Assembly: GCF_003234795.2 (NCBI RefSeq)
Contig: NZ_CP126268.1
Location: forward strand, 186,001 to 250,000
DNA: 64,000 nucleotides
Direction of reading: 5' to 3'
Source: Curtobacterium sp. MCLR17_032
GTDB lineage: Bacteria > Actinomycetota > Actinomycetes > Actinomycetales > Microbacteriaceae
Positions 8,401 to 17,126 of the stretch are shown here, one piece after another. Position 1 is the first letter of the stretch, and each line of letters starts with the position of its first letter. The notes beneath the pieces are model-generated. The model was given only the letters and a program-made list of their open reading frames with translations, searched no databases and had not been told where the DNA came from. The translations under genes were made by a program, and so were the position numbers.

Positions 8401-9624
8401 ATGACGACGAACACCGCCACGCACTCCGCACCGGACTACGAGACCCTCGCCGCCCGCTTCCGCCCGCTCTTCGACCGGATCGCCGCCGGCGCCTCCGAAC
8501 GTGAGCGCACCCACACCCTCCCCGCCGCCGAGATCCGCGAACTCGCCGACGCCGGCTTCGGGGCCCTGCGGGTGCCGGTCGAGCACGGCGGTGCCGGCGC
8601 GACCCTGCCGCAGCTGTTCCGGCTGCTGACCGAGCTCGCCGCCGCCGACAGCAACATCCCGCAGGCCCTCCGCGGCCACTTCGCCCTGGTCGAGGACCGC
8701 CTGGTCGGCCGGTCCGGGGAGCGGACGCGCTGGCTCGACCGCTTCGGCCGCGGCGAGATCGCCGGCAACTCGTGGACCGAGGTCGGCGCCGTGCAGATCG
8801 GTGACGTCATCACGAAGGTCACCCCGCAACCTGACGGCACGTTCCGGATCAGCGGGCAGAAGTACTACTCCACGGGCAGCATCTTCGCGGACTGGATCGA
8901 CACCTACGCCGAGCGCACCGACACCGGCGAGCGGGTGATCGCGATCGTCGACGCCCACCAGGACGGCGTCACGCACGGTGACGACTGGGACGGCTTCGGC
9001 CAGCAGACCACCGGCTCCGGCACGAGCACCTTCGTCGACGCGCGCGTCGAGGCGGACGCGGTGACCCGGTTCGACGACCGGTTCAAGTACCAGACCGCGT
9101 TCTACCAGGGGGTGCTGCTGGCGGTCCTGGCCGGCTCGGTCCTGGCCGCAGAACGGGAGGTCGCGCTCGCCGTCCGCACGCGCAACCGCGTCTTCTCGCA
9201 CGGCAACGCCGACACCTTCGCCGCCGATCCGCAGATCCTGCAGGTCGTCGGCGAGGTCTCGTCCGCCGGCTTCGCCGCCACCGCGATCGTCGACCGGGCA
9301 GCGGAGGCGCTGCAGGCCGCGTACGAGGGGGCCGCCCTCGACGAGGCCGAGGACGAACGCCGCAACGACCGCGCCGAACTCGCGACCGCGCAGGCGCAGG
9401 TCGCGCTGACCTCACTGGCGACGCAGGCGACCTCGCACCTGTTCGACGCGCTCGCCGCCTCCGGCGTCAGCACGACGAAGAACCTGGACCGGCACTGGCG
9501 GAACGCCCGGACCGCGGGCAGTCACAACCCGTGGGTGTTCAAGGCGCGGATCGTCGGGGACCACGCCGTCAACGGCGCGCAGCCGCCACGTGTGTGGGCG
9601 ATCGGGGCGACGCGGGCGCGGTAG
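8401..9624 (+). CDS. Acyl-CoA dehydrogenase-fold flavin oxidoreductase (SfnB/DszC-like)
   Basis: A 407-aa protein with the three-part acyl-CoA dehydrogenase fold: a helical N-terminal domain (residues 1-115), a beta domain around NSWTEVGAVQIGD and KYYSTGSIFADW (115-225), and a C-terminal helical bundle. The catalytic glutamate of true acyl-CoA dehydrogenases is not evident. The KYYSTG stretch matches the branch of FMN-dependent monooxygenases such as SfnB and DszC that act on sulfur compounds. It most likely oxidises a small sulfur or nitrogen substrate with a separate flavin reductase, not found in the window. Its 3' end overlaps the convergent signal peptidase gene by 56 bp. Confidence 0.75.
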   Translation: MTTNTATHSAPDYETLAARFRPLFDRIAAGASERERTHTLPAAEIRELADAGFGALRVPVEHGGAGATLPQLFRLLTELAAADSNIPQALRGHFALVEDRLVGRSGERTRWLDRFGRGEIAGNSWTEVGAVQIGDVITKVTPQPDGTFRISGQKYYSTGSIFADWIDTYAERTDTGERVIAIVDAHQDGVTHGDDWDGFGQQTTGSGTSTFVDARVEADAVTRFDDRFKYQTAFYQGVLLAVLAGSVLAAEREVALAVRTRNRVFSHGNADTFAADPQILQVVGEVSSAGFAATAIVDRAAEALQAAYEGAALDEAEDERRNDRAELATAQAQVALTSLATQATSHLFDALAASGVSTTKNLDRHWRNARTAGSHNPWVFKARIVGDHAVNGAQPPRVWAIGATRAR

Positions 9625-10237
9625 ACGCGACCGGTGACGGACGGGAGGCGCGGTGCCGGCTGGTGCCGTGCCTCCCGTCCGTCGCGCGCGCACGTCGCGC
9701 GCCGATCAGCGCACGGACCACGAGGACCAGGGCGTACCCGATCATGGCGATGCCCAGCGTCGGCACGAGCCAGGCCTTCGCGTGCCCGGCGACGAAGGTG
9801 TTGACGAAGCCGAGCCCGGGGATCGAGTACCAGACGCGCCCCATGACCTGGGCCGCGACCACACGGTCCGGGTCGGCGTCCGTGTTGTTGTCGCCCTTGA
9901 AGGTGAAGAGGCGTCGGCCGTCGGCGCCGACCGCGATCGCGATGACGCGGTGCGAGATGACGCCCGGCCGGTCGACGCGGATCTGGTAGGTGACGATGTC
10001 ACCGACGCCGATGTCGTCCGGGTCGACCGGGCGGACCACTGCCAGGGTGCCGGGCGGCATGCCGGGCTCCATCGAGCTGGTGAGCACGGTCAGCGGGACG
10101 GAAGCGGTGAGCCTCGGCACGACGATCGCCAGGGCGGCGACGGCGATCACGGCGAGCAGCACCAGGACGGCGGCGGTCTGCCCCAGCAGGCGGGCGACCG
10201 CCGAGACACGCGTGTGGGCTGGGGCCGTGTTCGTCAC
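9569..10237 (-). CDS. SipW-type signal peptidase I
   Basis: A 222-aa membrane signal peptidase of the SipW (ER-type) class. There is an N-terminal transmembrane segment at about residues 13-35. The catalytic serine lies in LTSSMEPGMPPG, followed by VVRPVDPDDIGVGDIVTYQ. ISHRVIAI holds the histidine that replaces lysine in SipW-type enzymes, and FTFKGDNNTDAD the downstream acid box. A second membrane segment is near residues 155-180. The GTG start at 10237 overlaps the upstream stop (GTGA). The last about 35 residues are basic, read straight through the terminator hairpin at 9636-9683, and run into the opposite-strand gene. It presumably processes the three upstream products. Confidence 0.85.
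   Translation of the reverse strand: MTNTAPAHTRVSAVARLLGQTAAVLVLLAVIAVAALAIVVPRLTASVPLTVLTSSMEPGMPPGTLAVVRPVDPDDIGVGDIVTYQIRVDRPGVISHRVIAIAVGADGRRLFTFKGDNNTDADPDRVVAAQVMGRVWYSIPGLGFVNTFVAGHAKAWLVPTLGIAMIGYALVLVVRALIGARRARATDGRHGTSRHRASRPSPVASTAPASPRSPTHVAAARR
9636..9683. terminator. GGGAGGC-type hairpin between convergent genes
   Basis: A 14-bp stem GACGGACGGGAGGC/GCCTCCCGTCCGTC with further partial pairing toward the loop. It lies just past the oxidoreductase stop (9624), but inside the signal peptidase reading frame on the other strand. Probably a bidirectional terminator. Confidence 0.75.
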
Positions 10238-11523
10238 GAGGTCGCCCGCAGGGTGAACAGCTGCAGCGTGGACGAGCCGCAGTCGGCCACGGTCATCGCG
10301 GCGCTCGCGGACGCGGACGACGACGCTGCCGCCGTCAGGCACAGGTCGTTCTTGTTGTGCAGTCGGAACAGGCCGGAGCCGGCACCGACCGCCTCGACGG
10401 ACCACTTCTGCGCGCTGATGTCGTTGAGCGTCCGCAGCACCGCGGAGCGGTCGCTCGGCGCGTCCCAGTACAGCTGCGGGGCCGACGGCGACGCGATGCG
10501 CAACCAGTCGCCGTCGACGCTGAACTGCCAGGTCTGCGCGGTGCTCGTGGTGCACCCGGCGGCGGCGATCGGGCTGCCGGAGGTCGTGCCGCCCGCCGTC
10601 ACACATGTCCCGGTGGCGGGGTTCCGCAGCGCGTAGCGGCCGGTGGTGGTGAACCAGCCGGTGGCGTGCTGGACGGTCGGCGAGACGGGGGAGGAGTGTC
10701 CGGCGGGGCCGGTGGGCACGGCCCGGACGGCGTACGCGTAGTAGGTGGAGACCTGCAGGCCGGTGTCGGTGAACGAGCGGGTCGACGCCGGCAGCGTGGC
10801 GATCGTGACGCCGTCGCGGGTGACCACGTAGGAGCCGATGCCGCTGGTGTCCGCGGGGGCGTTCCACGTGAGCGCGATGCTGCTGTCGGTCTCGCTGGTC
10901 TTCGTGGGCATGCCCGGTGTCACGGTGGCGGCGACGGCCTGGGTCGCCTGGGCGTGCGCGGTGCCGGTCCAGGATCCCTGGCGAGCGGTGACGAGCGCGT
11001 CGAGGGTGGTCGCGCCTCCCGACAGGTCGAAGCGCTGCCCCTGGGTGACGGACGTCCGCACGCAGGAGGTCGTGCTCGCGCCGGCGGCCAGGCTCGCGGT
11101 GACGTCGGGGATCGACGAGCCGGAGCCCGAGCGGGCGGTGCTGGACGGGGCGCCCGTGCAGGGGTTGCCGGCCGTCGTCTGCCACACGTCGACGCGCTGT
11201 GCGGTGGACAGGGACGCGCCGACGGAAGCGGTCAGGGCGAGCCGGACGTCGGCGGGGACCGTCCCGGAGTTGACGATCGTGACCGTCGCGGCGTGGGCCA
11301 GGGCACTCGACGTGTAGGTGCTCGTGAGGTCCTGGACGCCGGTGATCGTGACGGCGACCGAGCCGGTCGACGCGTGTGCACCCACGGTCTGGGCGGGCGC
11401 GGTCCACGTCGCCCGGGCGGTGCCGGCGGTGCCGATCCCGAGGGCGAGGAGCGCGACGGCGGTCGAGCCGAGGAGCACCAGGCGTCGACGATCGGTGGGG
11501 GCACGGTGTCTGCGTCCGGTCAT
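10234..11523 (-). CDS. Exported FN3 and ricin-type lectin protein
   Basis: A 429-aa surface protein. The N-terminal hydrophobic segment (residues 14-34) is followed by ARATWT, a SipW-type signal layout. Next comes a roughly 150-residue beta-rich domain like the neighbouring TasA/camelysin-type proteins. A fibronectin type III domain is at about residues 195-285 (SSIALTWNAPADTSGIGSY and YYAYAVRAV). The C-terminal part is a ricin B-type beta-trefoil (GRYALRNPATGTCVTAGG, AQTWQFSVDGDW, FRLHNKNDLCLTA) that should bind glycans. The ATG at 11523 overlaps the upstream stop (ATGA) and the stop overlaps the signal peptidase start, so all four operon members are translationally coupled. Confidence 0.8.
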   Translation of the reverse strand: MTGRRHRAPTDRRRLVLLGSTAVALLALGIGTAGTARATWTAPAQTVGAHASTGSVAVTITGVQDLTSTYTSSALAHAATVTIVNSGTVPADVRLALTASVGASLSTAQRVDVWQTTAGNPCTGAPSSTARSGSGSSIPDVTASLAAGASTTSCVRTSVTQGQRFDLSGGATTLDALVTARQGSWTGTAHAQATQAVAATVTPGMPTKTSETDSSIALTWNAPADTSGIGSYVVTRDGVTIATLPASTRSFTDTGLQVSTYYAYAVRAVPTGPAGHSSPVSPTVQHATGWFTTTGRYALRNPATGTCVTAGGTTSGSPIAAAGCTTSTAQTWQFSVDGDWLRIASPSAPQLYWDAPSDRSAVLRTLNDISAQKWSVEAVGAGSGLFRLHNKNDLCLTAAASSSASASAAMTVADCGSSTLQLFTLRATS

Positions 11524-12128
11524 GCGCTCGCCTGCGTCCCGGTGATCGTCGCGGTGAAGTCGGTGCTGAGGCCCTGCTGGGATGCGGGAGCACTCGACGG
11601 CATGGTGAGCCCGATGCAGAGGACCACGGCGACGCCCGGGCGGACGGAGATGCCAGCCGTCGTCGCGGTGTTCGAGTCGAGGGTGCCGGTCCACGTGGTG
11701 TGCATGACGCCGGAGCGGCAGGCGGCCGCCGAGGCGGACGTCCCGATCGCGACCCGCAGGTCGGCCGCAGCGGTCGTGCCGGTGCCGGCGGCGCTGGTCG
11801 TGCCGGTCGCGCTCGCCGGCGCGGTCCCGCGAGCGGTCGCGATGCTCAGGTCGAGCGGCACGTCCCCGGTGTTGCGCGCGGTCAGCACCCCGAACTCGGT
11901 GTCGCCGGGCCAGAGCGCCGTGCTCGGCAGCGCGATGCCGCTCAGGGACAGGTCGGCCGACCCGGCGGTGATGGTCACCGGATCGGTCGAGGCCTGGGCG
12001 CTGAGGAGTGCGAAGGTCCCACCGTCGGTGGCGACCGCGACCAGGGCCGCGACGCCGACCACGCCGGCGGCGAGCAGTGTCGCCGCCGGCCAGCTGGTCA
12101 TCGCGGCACCTCGGCGCCCGCGCTTCAC
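11520..12128 (-). CDS. SipW-dependent-type surface protein (TasA/camelysin-like)
   Basis: A 202-aa exported protein. After a basic start (VKRGRRGAAM) comes a hydrophobic segment ending FALLSAQAST, the alternate signal peptide layout in which SipW cuts just after the hydrophobic stretch. The mature part is Ala/Thr/Ser-rich and predicted all beta, with two cysteines (AACRSG and VVLCIG). The GTG start at 12128 overlaps the upstream stop (GTGA). In Bacillus such proteins form matrix fibres; a matrix or pilus-like role here is inference. Confidence 0.7.
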   Translation of the reverse strand: MKRGRRGAAMTSWPAATLLAAGVVGVAALVAVATDGGTFALLSAQASTDPVTITAGSADLSLSGIALPSTALWPGDTEFGVLTARNTGDVPLDLSIATARGTAPASATGTTSAAGTGTTAAADLRVAIGTSASAAACRSGVMHTTWTGTLDSNTATTAGISVRPGVAVVLCIGLTMPSSAPASQQGLSTDFTATITGTQASA

Positions 12129-12694
12129 GCCTGGGTCAGGGTGACGGCGATGGCGTCGAGGTCGACGGAACCGTTCTGCGTGCCGTCCTCGACCCCGGCG
12201 GTGTCGCTCTTCGGGAAGGTGATGGTGACACCGACGCGGACGTCCTGCTCGTGGCCGGTCTGTCCGGTCACCGTGTAGGGCGCCGACGTCCCGGAGACGC
12301 CGTCACCGGTCGCCGTGAGGACGGCGTTCGTCGACAGGTACTTCGCCAGGGCGACGTCGGCGGGTGCGCTCGTGGAGGTCGCCTCGACCGAGGCCGGGTC
12401 GACGGCGAGCTTCGCGGTCAGCCCCTTGCCGTTCGCTGACACGATCATGTCCTGCGAGTAGGTGACGACGTCGCCGGGGACGATCGGGTACCCGTCGAGC
12501 GTCGACAGCGGGGAGCCGCCGTTCACGGTCCACGACGCCGCCTGGGTGGTGGGCTTGATGGCGAGGGCACCGGCGACGATCTTGCCCCCGGCGGTCTCGG
12601 CGCTGGAGTTCCAGAGCGCGAAGGTGCCCGCGCCGCCCAGGAGGAGTGCGACGCCGGCGGCGCCGATGACGGTGGCGGTGATGATCTTCTTCAT
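12125..12694 (-). CDS. Alternate-type signal peptide surface protein (TasA-like)
   Basis: First gene of the operon, 189 aa. The N-terminus MKKIITATVIGAAGVALLLG followed by GTFALWNSSA is the classic alternate-type signal peptide of SipW substrates. The mature domain shows beta strands and conserved-looking phrases such as PIVPGDVVTYSQD and VRVGVTITFP. AGAGGG at -13 to -8 is the ribosome site. The nearby GTGA and ATGA overlaps place it in one coupled operon with 11520-12128, 10234-11523 and the peptidase. It is probably the main structural subunit. Confidence 0.8.
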   Translation of the reverse strand: MKKIITATVIGAAGVALLLGGAGTFALWNSSAETAGGKIVAGALAIKPTTQAASWTVNGGSPLSTLDGYPIVPGDVVTYSQDMIVSANGKGLTAKLAVDPASVEATSTSAPADVALAKYLSTNAVLTATGDGVSGTSAPYTVTGQTGHEQDVRVGVTITFPKSDTAGVEDGTQNGSVDLDAIAVTLTQA

Positions 12695-13046
12695 GGTGTG
12701 CCCTCTACGACGTCGAACGTCGATCTGCGTCGACCGCGTCCGGGTCTGACAGCTCGAGGAGCTGACGGCAGCCTGGTCCCGTGGTTGCGGGACCGGCGCA
12801 TCGACCGGTGGACGTGGTGCTCGACCTGCTGGGAGCGGCAAGTGCAGGAGACGAATCCCTGCGAGCAGTGGTCGGCCGGACGGCCGATCGGGCTGCTTCG
12901 CTGAGTATGACATGGGAATCGCCTCTGTGCGGACTGCATCCGCCAGCCAGGCACTCTGCCAGCTTCACCCTGGGCGGGACGACGGACGGGAGGCCCGGTA
13001 CCACCTGGTACCGGGCCTCCCGTCTCGTCCGTGCTCGCGCTGGGCG
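12695..13046. other. Intergenic region with operon leader and msrA terminator
   Basis: No gene is supported in these 352 bp. On the side of the surface-protein operon, two short inverted repeats stand out: GGTCCCG/CGGGACC at 12775-12794 and CAGCTC/GAGCTG at 12750-12764. Both lie within what would be the 5' leader of the operon and may affect mRNA folding or bind a regulator. No convincing -10/-35 pair was found. The right end holds the msrA terminator. Confidence 0.4.
12985..13024. terminator. Palindromic terminator downstream of msrA
   Basis: Perfect 19-bp stem with a 2-nt loop. The left arm starts GACGGGAGGCCCGG and the inner part is GGTACCA/TGGTACC. It lies 23 bp past the msrA stop and belongs to the GGGAGGCCCG hairpin family of this genome. 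Confidence 0.85.
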
Positions 13047-13568
13047 TCAGGCCGTGGCGGCCGTCTCGCTGCGCTTCGGGAGCACCCAGTTCGGGCGCAC
13101 GAAGTGGCACGTGTACCCGTAGGGGTCCTTCTCGAGGTAGTCCTGGTGCTCTTCCTCGGCCTCCCAGAACGGGCCGACCGGAGCGACCTCGGTGACGACC
13201 TTGCCGGGCCAGATGCCCGAGGCGTCGACGTCGGCGATGGTGTCGAGGGCGACGTCACGCTGCTCGTCCGAGGCGAAGAAGATCGCCGAACGGTAGCTGA
13301 CGCCCACGTCGTTGCCCTGCCGGTCCTTGGTGGACGGGTCGTGGATCTGGAAGAAGAACTCCAGGAGCTCGCGGTACGAGATCACCGACGGGTCGAAGAC
13401 GATCTCGACGGCCTCGGCGTGCGTGCCGTGGTTGCGGTAGGTGGCGTTGGGGACGTCACCGCCGGAGTAGCCGACGCGTGTGCTGATGACGCCCGGGCGT
13501 CGGCGGAGCAGCTGCTGTGCTCCCCAGAAACATCCGCCGGCGAGGATCGCGGTCTCGGTGGTGGTCAT
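13047..13568 (-). CDS. msrA: Peptide-methionine (S)-S-oxide reductase MsrA
   Basis: Reduces methionine-S-sulfoxide in proteins. The 173-aa protein carries the catalytic GCFWG motif with Cys13, plus [25 protein letters not shown] and the C-terminal [12 protein letters not shown] region typical of MsrA. The start at 13568 is preceded by GGAGGT at 5-nt spacing; a start at 13709 would add 47 non-family residues. The resolving cysteine is probably the one in YTCHF. It is a single-gene unit ended by the 12985-13024 hairpin. Confidence 0.95.
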   Translation of the reverse strand: MTTTETAILAGGCFWGAQQLLRRRPGVISTRVGYSGGDVPNATYRNHGTHAEAVEIVFDPSVISYRELLEFFFQIHDPSTKDRQGNDVGVSYRSAIFFASDEQRDVALDTIADVDASGIWPGKVVTEVAPVGPFWEAEEEHQDYLEKDPYGYTCHFVRPNWVLPKRSETAATA

Positions 13569-13698
13569 CGGTACCTCCGTGGTTCGTGACGCTGGCTGCG
13601 ACAGTACCGGGTGCAACACCGAGGAACCCCTGCGTGTTCCACGACGGGTCGGCCCGAGTCTGGGACCGACCGCATCCGGTGCTGCGTTCACTGGGCCG

Positions 13699-14037
13699 GT
13701 GAAGGACATCCACTACGCCGGCCGGGCGATCCGGACCACCGACGGCGCTGCCGACGCCGTCATCCGGTACGCCGCCGTGCTCGGCGGGAACGGGAAGACC
13801 GACACCATCGACGTGCCGACCTTCGACGACGAGGGCCGGCCCGTCGTCGAGACGCTGCTGCTCGGTCCGGCCAGCCTGATCACCGTCGGGCCGGCGACCG
13901 ACGACGACCGCGACGCGGGAGTCGACGACGCGGGCTTCATCGCGCAGGTACGGCGTCTGGCGGTGCTGGCCGGACCCGTCCGGCCGGTGCACGAGGACCC
14001 GGACCTGCAGGCCGAGGGGCTCGACGACTTCGACTGA
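13699..14037 (+). CDS. Small hypothetical protein
   Basis: An unrecognised soluble protein of 112 aa, acidic at the C-terminus (ending GLDDFD). The GTG at 13699 is chosen because the residues after it ([20 protein letters not shown]) read like a folded domain while the upstream frame overlaps the msrA promoter. No ribosome site is evident. The pattern suggests mixed alpha/beta with a repeated [13 protein letters not shown] loop. It is convergent with the AraC gene, whose stop lies 10 bp away. Confidence 0.6.
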   Translation: MKDIHYAGRAIRTTDGAADAVIRYAAVLGGNGKTDTIDVPTFDDEGRPVVETLLLGPASLITVGPATDDDRDAGVDDAGFIAQVRRLAVLAGPVRPVHEDPDLQAEGLDDFD

Positions 14038-14046
14038 GACGGGTCG

Positions 14047-15039
14047 TCAGCGGCGCAGGGTGTTCCGCGGGTACTCGCCGTACGCGTTCCGGTAGGCCGC
14101 CGAGAACCGACCGAGGTGCGCGAACCCCCACGCCCGTGCGATCGCCTGCACGGACACGGTGGTCGGGTCGGCCTGCAGCAGCTCCTGGCGGACCCGCTCG
14201 AGACGGACGTGCTGCAGGTAGCGGAGCGGGGTCATCCCGATGTGGCGCTGGAACGCCTCCTGGGTGGCGCGGACGCTGAGCCCCGCGGCCCCGGCGACGT
14301 CGGCGACGGTGAGGGGTTCGGCCGCGTGCGCGTGCACGTGCTCGACGGCGGCCCGGAGGCGCGCCCGCCTCGGCAGGAGCACGGCCGGCGGCAGGGCGGT
14401 CACGGTCGGCGGGTACATCCGGAGGAACGCCGCGGCGGTCTCACGGGTGAGCGTGTGCCACAGGAGGCTCTCCACACCGCCGGCACGCAGCTCACGCGAG
14501 AGCAGCGACAGACTGTTCCGCCACTGCGTCACGGCGGCGGGGTCGAGGGTGCGCAGGTGGTCGATGCCGAGGTCGGGGACCGGACCGGTGTGGAAGAGCT
14601 CGTCGGCGACCTCGTGCACCAGGCGGCGGGACATGTGCACCAGACGCTGGTCGTAGTCCTCGTACGCGAACACGAACTCGCGGGCGGTCGGGAAGAGCAT
14701 CGGGACGTCGTCGACCATCGGCACGCGGTCGCGGACGACGTCGGGGATCCCGTTGCCGGCCGTCAGCCACTGCACGACGTAGTCGTCGGACACCGGGATC
14801 AGGCCGCGGATCGAGCCGGAGATCTGCGACCGCCGCAACGTGACGTCCGCGTCGCCGACGGCGGTGTAGCGGTACGAGAAGGGCCGGCCGGTGCTGCGCG
14901 CTGCCCAGTGTCGCCCGGCGTACAAGCCGCTGAGGTCCACGACGGCCGCGGCCGGGGACCCGCCGGCGGCCTCGAGCCGGACGGTGCTGCGGTCGTCGTC
15001 CGCCGCACGGTCGGGCGCGGTGTCGTCGATCGTGGTCAT
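14047..15039 (-). CDS. AraC family transcriptional regulator
   Basis: 330 aa. The C-terminal AraC-type DNA-binding domain covers about residues 225-325: VADVAGAAGLSVRATQEAFQ is the first helix-turn-helix and AIARAWGFAHLGRFSAAYR the second. The N-terminal 200 residues resemble the AraC-binding-like domain of regulators that sense hydrophobic or aromatic effectors. GAGAGGAAG precedes the ATG at 15039. It is divergent from the acyl-CoA synthetase with 156 bp between the starts, so control of that gene is likely. It resembles the second AraC regulator at 27440-28396, suggesting paralogs. Confidence 0.85.
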   Translation of the reverse strand: MTTIDDTAPDRAADDDRSTVRLEAAGGSPAAAVVDLSGLYAGRHWAARSTGRPFSYRYTAVGDADVTLRRSQISGSIRGLIPVSDDYVVQWLTAGNGIPDVVRDRVPMVDDVPMLFPTAREFVFAYEDYDQRLVHMSRRLVHEVADELFHTGPVPDLGIDHLRTLDPAAVTQWRNSLSLLSRELRAGGVESLLWHTLTRETAAAFLRMYPPTVTALPPAVLLPRRARLRAAVEHVHAHAAEPLTVADVAGAAGLSVRATQEAFQRHIGMTPLRYLQHVRLERVRQELLQADPTTVSVQAIARAWGFAHLGRFSAAYRNAYGEYPRNTLRR

Positions 15040-15195
15040 CCGCTTCCTCTCCGTCCGGGCGTGCAGACGGAGCACGCCATCGGAGACCGTACGGATGGCG
15101 ACGGTCTGTCCGCGAGGGGTTGACTCACGACATCCCGATGCGCTATTCGAGGTGTCCTGCTGTGCATCACGAGCGGGATGGGGAAAGGTCAGAGG

Positions 15196-16923
15196 ATGCG
15201 CACCGAACCCGCCTCCGCCTTCCGCGCCGCCCGAGACGTCCTGCTGCACGCCCGCTCCGACAGTGCGGCCGCGCGGCGTGACTTCCGCTGGCCCGACGTC
15301 GGCGAGACGTTCAACTGGGCGATCGACTGGTTCGACGTCATCGCGCAGGGCAACGACCGTGAAGCGCTCGCGATCGTCGAGGAGGACGGCCGCGAGTCGC
15401 ACACCACCTACGCCGAGATGTCTGCCCGATCGGACCGGCTGGCGGCTCGGTTGCACGACCTGGGCGTCGGCAAGGGCGACCACGTCCTGCTCATGCTCGA
15501 CAACCAGCTCGAGCTCTGGGAGTCGATGCTCGCCGTGATGAAGGTCGGCGCCGTGATCCTGCCGACCTCGACCATGCTCGGCGCCGCGGACCTGCAGGAC
15601 CGCGTCGACCGCGGTCAGGTGGCCCACGTGGTGACCACGCTCCGCGAGACCCCGAAGTACGCCGGCGTCACGGGCGACTTCACGCGCATCGTCGTCGGCG
15701 GCAGCGCGGACGGCTGGACGACCTACCCGGACGACCTCGGCGAACCGGCACCGGCTGACGAATGGCGTCCGGAGGTCGTCACCGCGTCCGACGACCCCTG
15801 CCTGGTGTACTTCACGTCGGGGACGACCGACAAGCCGAAGATGGTCGTGCACACGCAGACCTCGTACCCGGTCGGGCACCTGACGACGATGTACTGGATC
15901 GGTCTGCGGCCCGGCGACGTGCACCTGGCGATCAGTTCGCCCGGCTGGGGCAAGCACGCCTGGAGCTGCTTCTTCGCCCCGTGGATCGCCGAGGCCACCG
16001 TCTTCGTGCACAACCAGGAGCGCTTCGACCCGGCCGCCCTGCTGCACCAGCTGGAGCGGGCCGAGGTCACCTCGTTCTGTGCCCCGCCGACCGTGTGGCG
16101 CCTGCTCATCCAGGCCGACCTCGGCGCCCGTCCGCGTGCGCTCCGTGAGGTCGTCTCCGCCGGCGAGCCCCTGAACCCCGAGGTGATCCGCCTGGTCGAG
16201 GAGGCCTGGGGTCGGACCATCCGTGACGGCTACGGGCAGACCGAGACCACCGCGATCGTGGGCAACGCCCCGGGCGACACCGTCCGTCCGGGGGCGATGG
16301 GCCACGGCCTGCCCGGCATCGCGATCGAGCTCCTCGACCCGGTCACGGGCGAGGCCGGCGTCACCGAGGGCGAGGTCTGCCTCGACCTGACGACCCGCCC
16401 CGTCAACCTGATGGCCGGGTACCTCGGCGCCCCGGAGCGGACCGACGACGCCCTGCGGGGTGGGTACTTCCACACCGGTGACGTCGCGACCCGGCACGAG
16501 GACGGCTCGCTGACCTTCGTCGGCCGGACCGACGACGTCTTCAAGTCCTCCGACTACAAGGTGTCGCCGTTCGAGGTGGAGAGCGCTCTGCTCCAGCACC
16601 CCGCGGTCGCCGAGTCCGCGGTCGTCCCGGCTCCGCACGAGTCCCGGCTCAACGTCGTCAAGGCGTACGTCACGCTCGCGGCCGGGTGGGAACCGACGGC
16701 CGAGACCGCGCGGAGCATCCTGGCCCATGCCCGCACCGCGATGCCCGCCTGGCAGCGCGTCCGCCGGCTGGAGTTCGGCGCGCTGCCGAAGACGGTGTCG
16801 GGGAAGATCCGCCGGGTCGAGCTCCGCGCCCGCGAGCAGGAGGCCGCCGGTGGTCCGCCGGTCGCGGGGGAGTGGCGCGACGACCAGTTCGACGGCCTGC
16901 GCACCGGCCGACGCGAGGACTGA
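15196..16923 (+). CDS. AMP-dependent acyl-CoA synthetase/ligase
   Basis: A 575-aa member of the adenylate-forming family, which activates a carboxylic acid with ATP and transfers it to CoA. The P-loop-like YFTSGTTDKPKMVVHT is near residue 215. RDGYGQTETT is motif A5 and FHTGDVATRHEDG carries the hinge Asp. The C-terminal KTVSGKIRR holds the catalytic lysine. The start at 15196 is preceded by AAAGG at 7-nt spacing, which an upstream ATG at 15178 lacks. The family most resembles medium-chain or benzoate-type ligases; the exact acid is unknown. The divergent AraC gene is the likely regulator. Confidence 0.88.
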   Translation: MRTEPASAFRAARDVLLHARSDSAAARRDFRWPDVGETFNWAIDWFDVIAQGNDREALAIVEEDGRESHTTYAEMSARSDRLAARLHDLGVGKGDHVLLMLDNQLELWESMLAVMKVGAVILPTSTMLGAADLQDRVDRGQVAHVVTTLRETPKYAGVTGDFTRIVVGGSADGWTTYPDDLGEPAPADEWRPEVVTASDDPCLVYFTSGTTDKPKMVVHTQTSYPVGHLTTMYWIGLRPGDVHLAISSPGWGKHAWSCFFAPWIAEATVFVHNQERFDPAALLHQLERAEVTSFCAPPTVWRLLIQADLGARPRALREVVSAGEPLNPEVIRLVEEAWGRTIRDGYGQTETTAIVGNAPGDTVRPGAMGHGLPGIAIELLDPVTGEAGVTEGEVCLDLTTRPVNLMAGYLGAPERTDDALRGGYFHTGDVATRHEDGSLTFVGRTDDVFKSSDYKVSPFEVESALLQHPAVAESAVVPAPHESRLNVVKAYVTLAAGWEPTAETARSILAHARTAMPAWQRVRRLEFGALPKTVSGKIRRVELRAREQEAAGGPPVAGEWRDDQFDGLRTGRRED

Positions 16924-16945
16924 CCGGGCGTCCACCGGGTCGGCG

Positions 16946-16951
16946 TAGCGT
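16946..16951 (+). promoter_or_regulatory. -10 box of the small acidic gene at 16959
   Basis: TAGCGT, 7 nt before the ATG, consistent with a leaderless mRNA; no Shine-Dalgarno is present. Confidence 0.4.
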
Positions 16952-16958
16952 CCCCGTC

Positions 16959-17126
16959 ATGAGTGATGCACTGAGTGGAACCGGCCCGGACGGCGTGAGC
17001 GAAGAAGACGCACGACGCACGGAGGAGCTCCCCGACGGGTCCGCCTCGGGCAACGCCACCGAGGACCCCCAGCAGGACAGCGACGTGGACTCCGGCGGCG
17101 AGCCGGCGGAGCCCGAACAGAGCTGA
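16959..17126 (+). CDS. Small acidic hypothetical protein
   Basis: A 55-aa protein, extremely acidic and low in hydrophobic residues, so probably disordered. It begins MSDALSGTGPDGVSEEDAR and ends EPAEPEQS. It lacks a ribosome site but has a -10-like box at leaderless spacing. Codon third positions are GC-rich, as in real genes nearby. Its composition resembles the 56-aa protein at 24155-24325. Confidence 0.5.
   Translation: MSDALSGTGPDGVSEEDARRTEELPDGSASGNATEDPQQDSDVDSGGEPAEPEQS

Noticed and set aside
14047..16935. A 962-codon minus-strand frame covering the whole acyl-CoA synthetase gene
   Set aside because: Only the part below 15039 matches a family (AraC); the rest is the antisense shadow of a well-supported gene.
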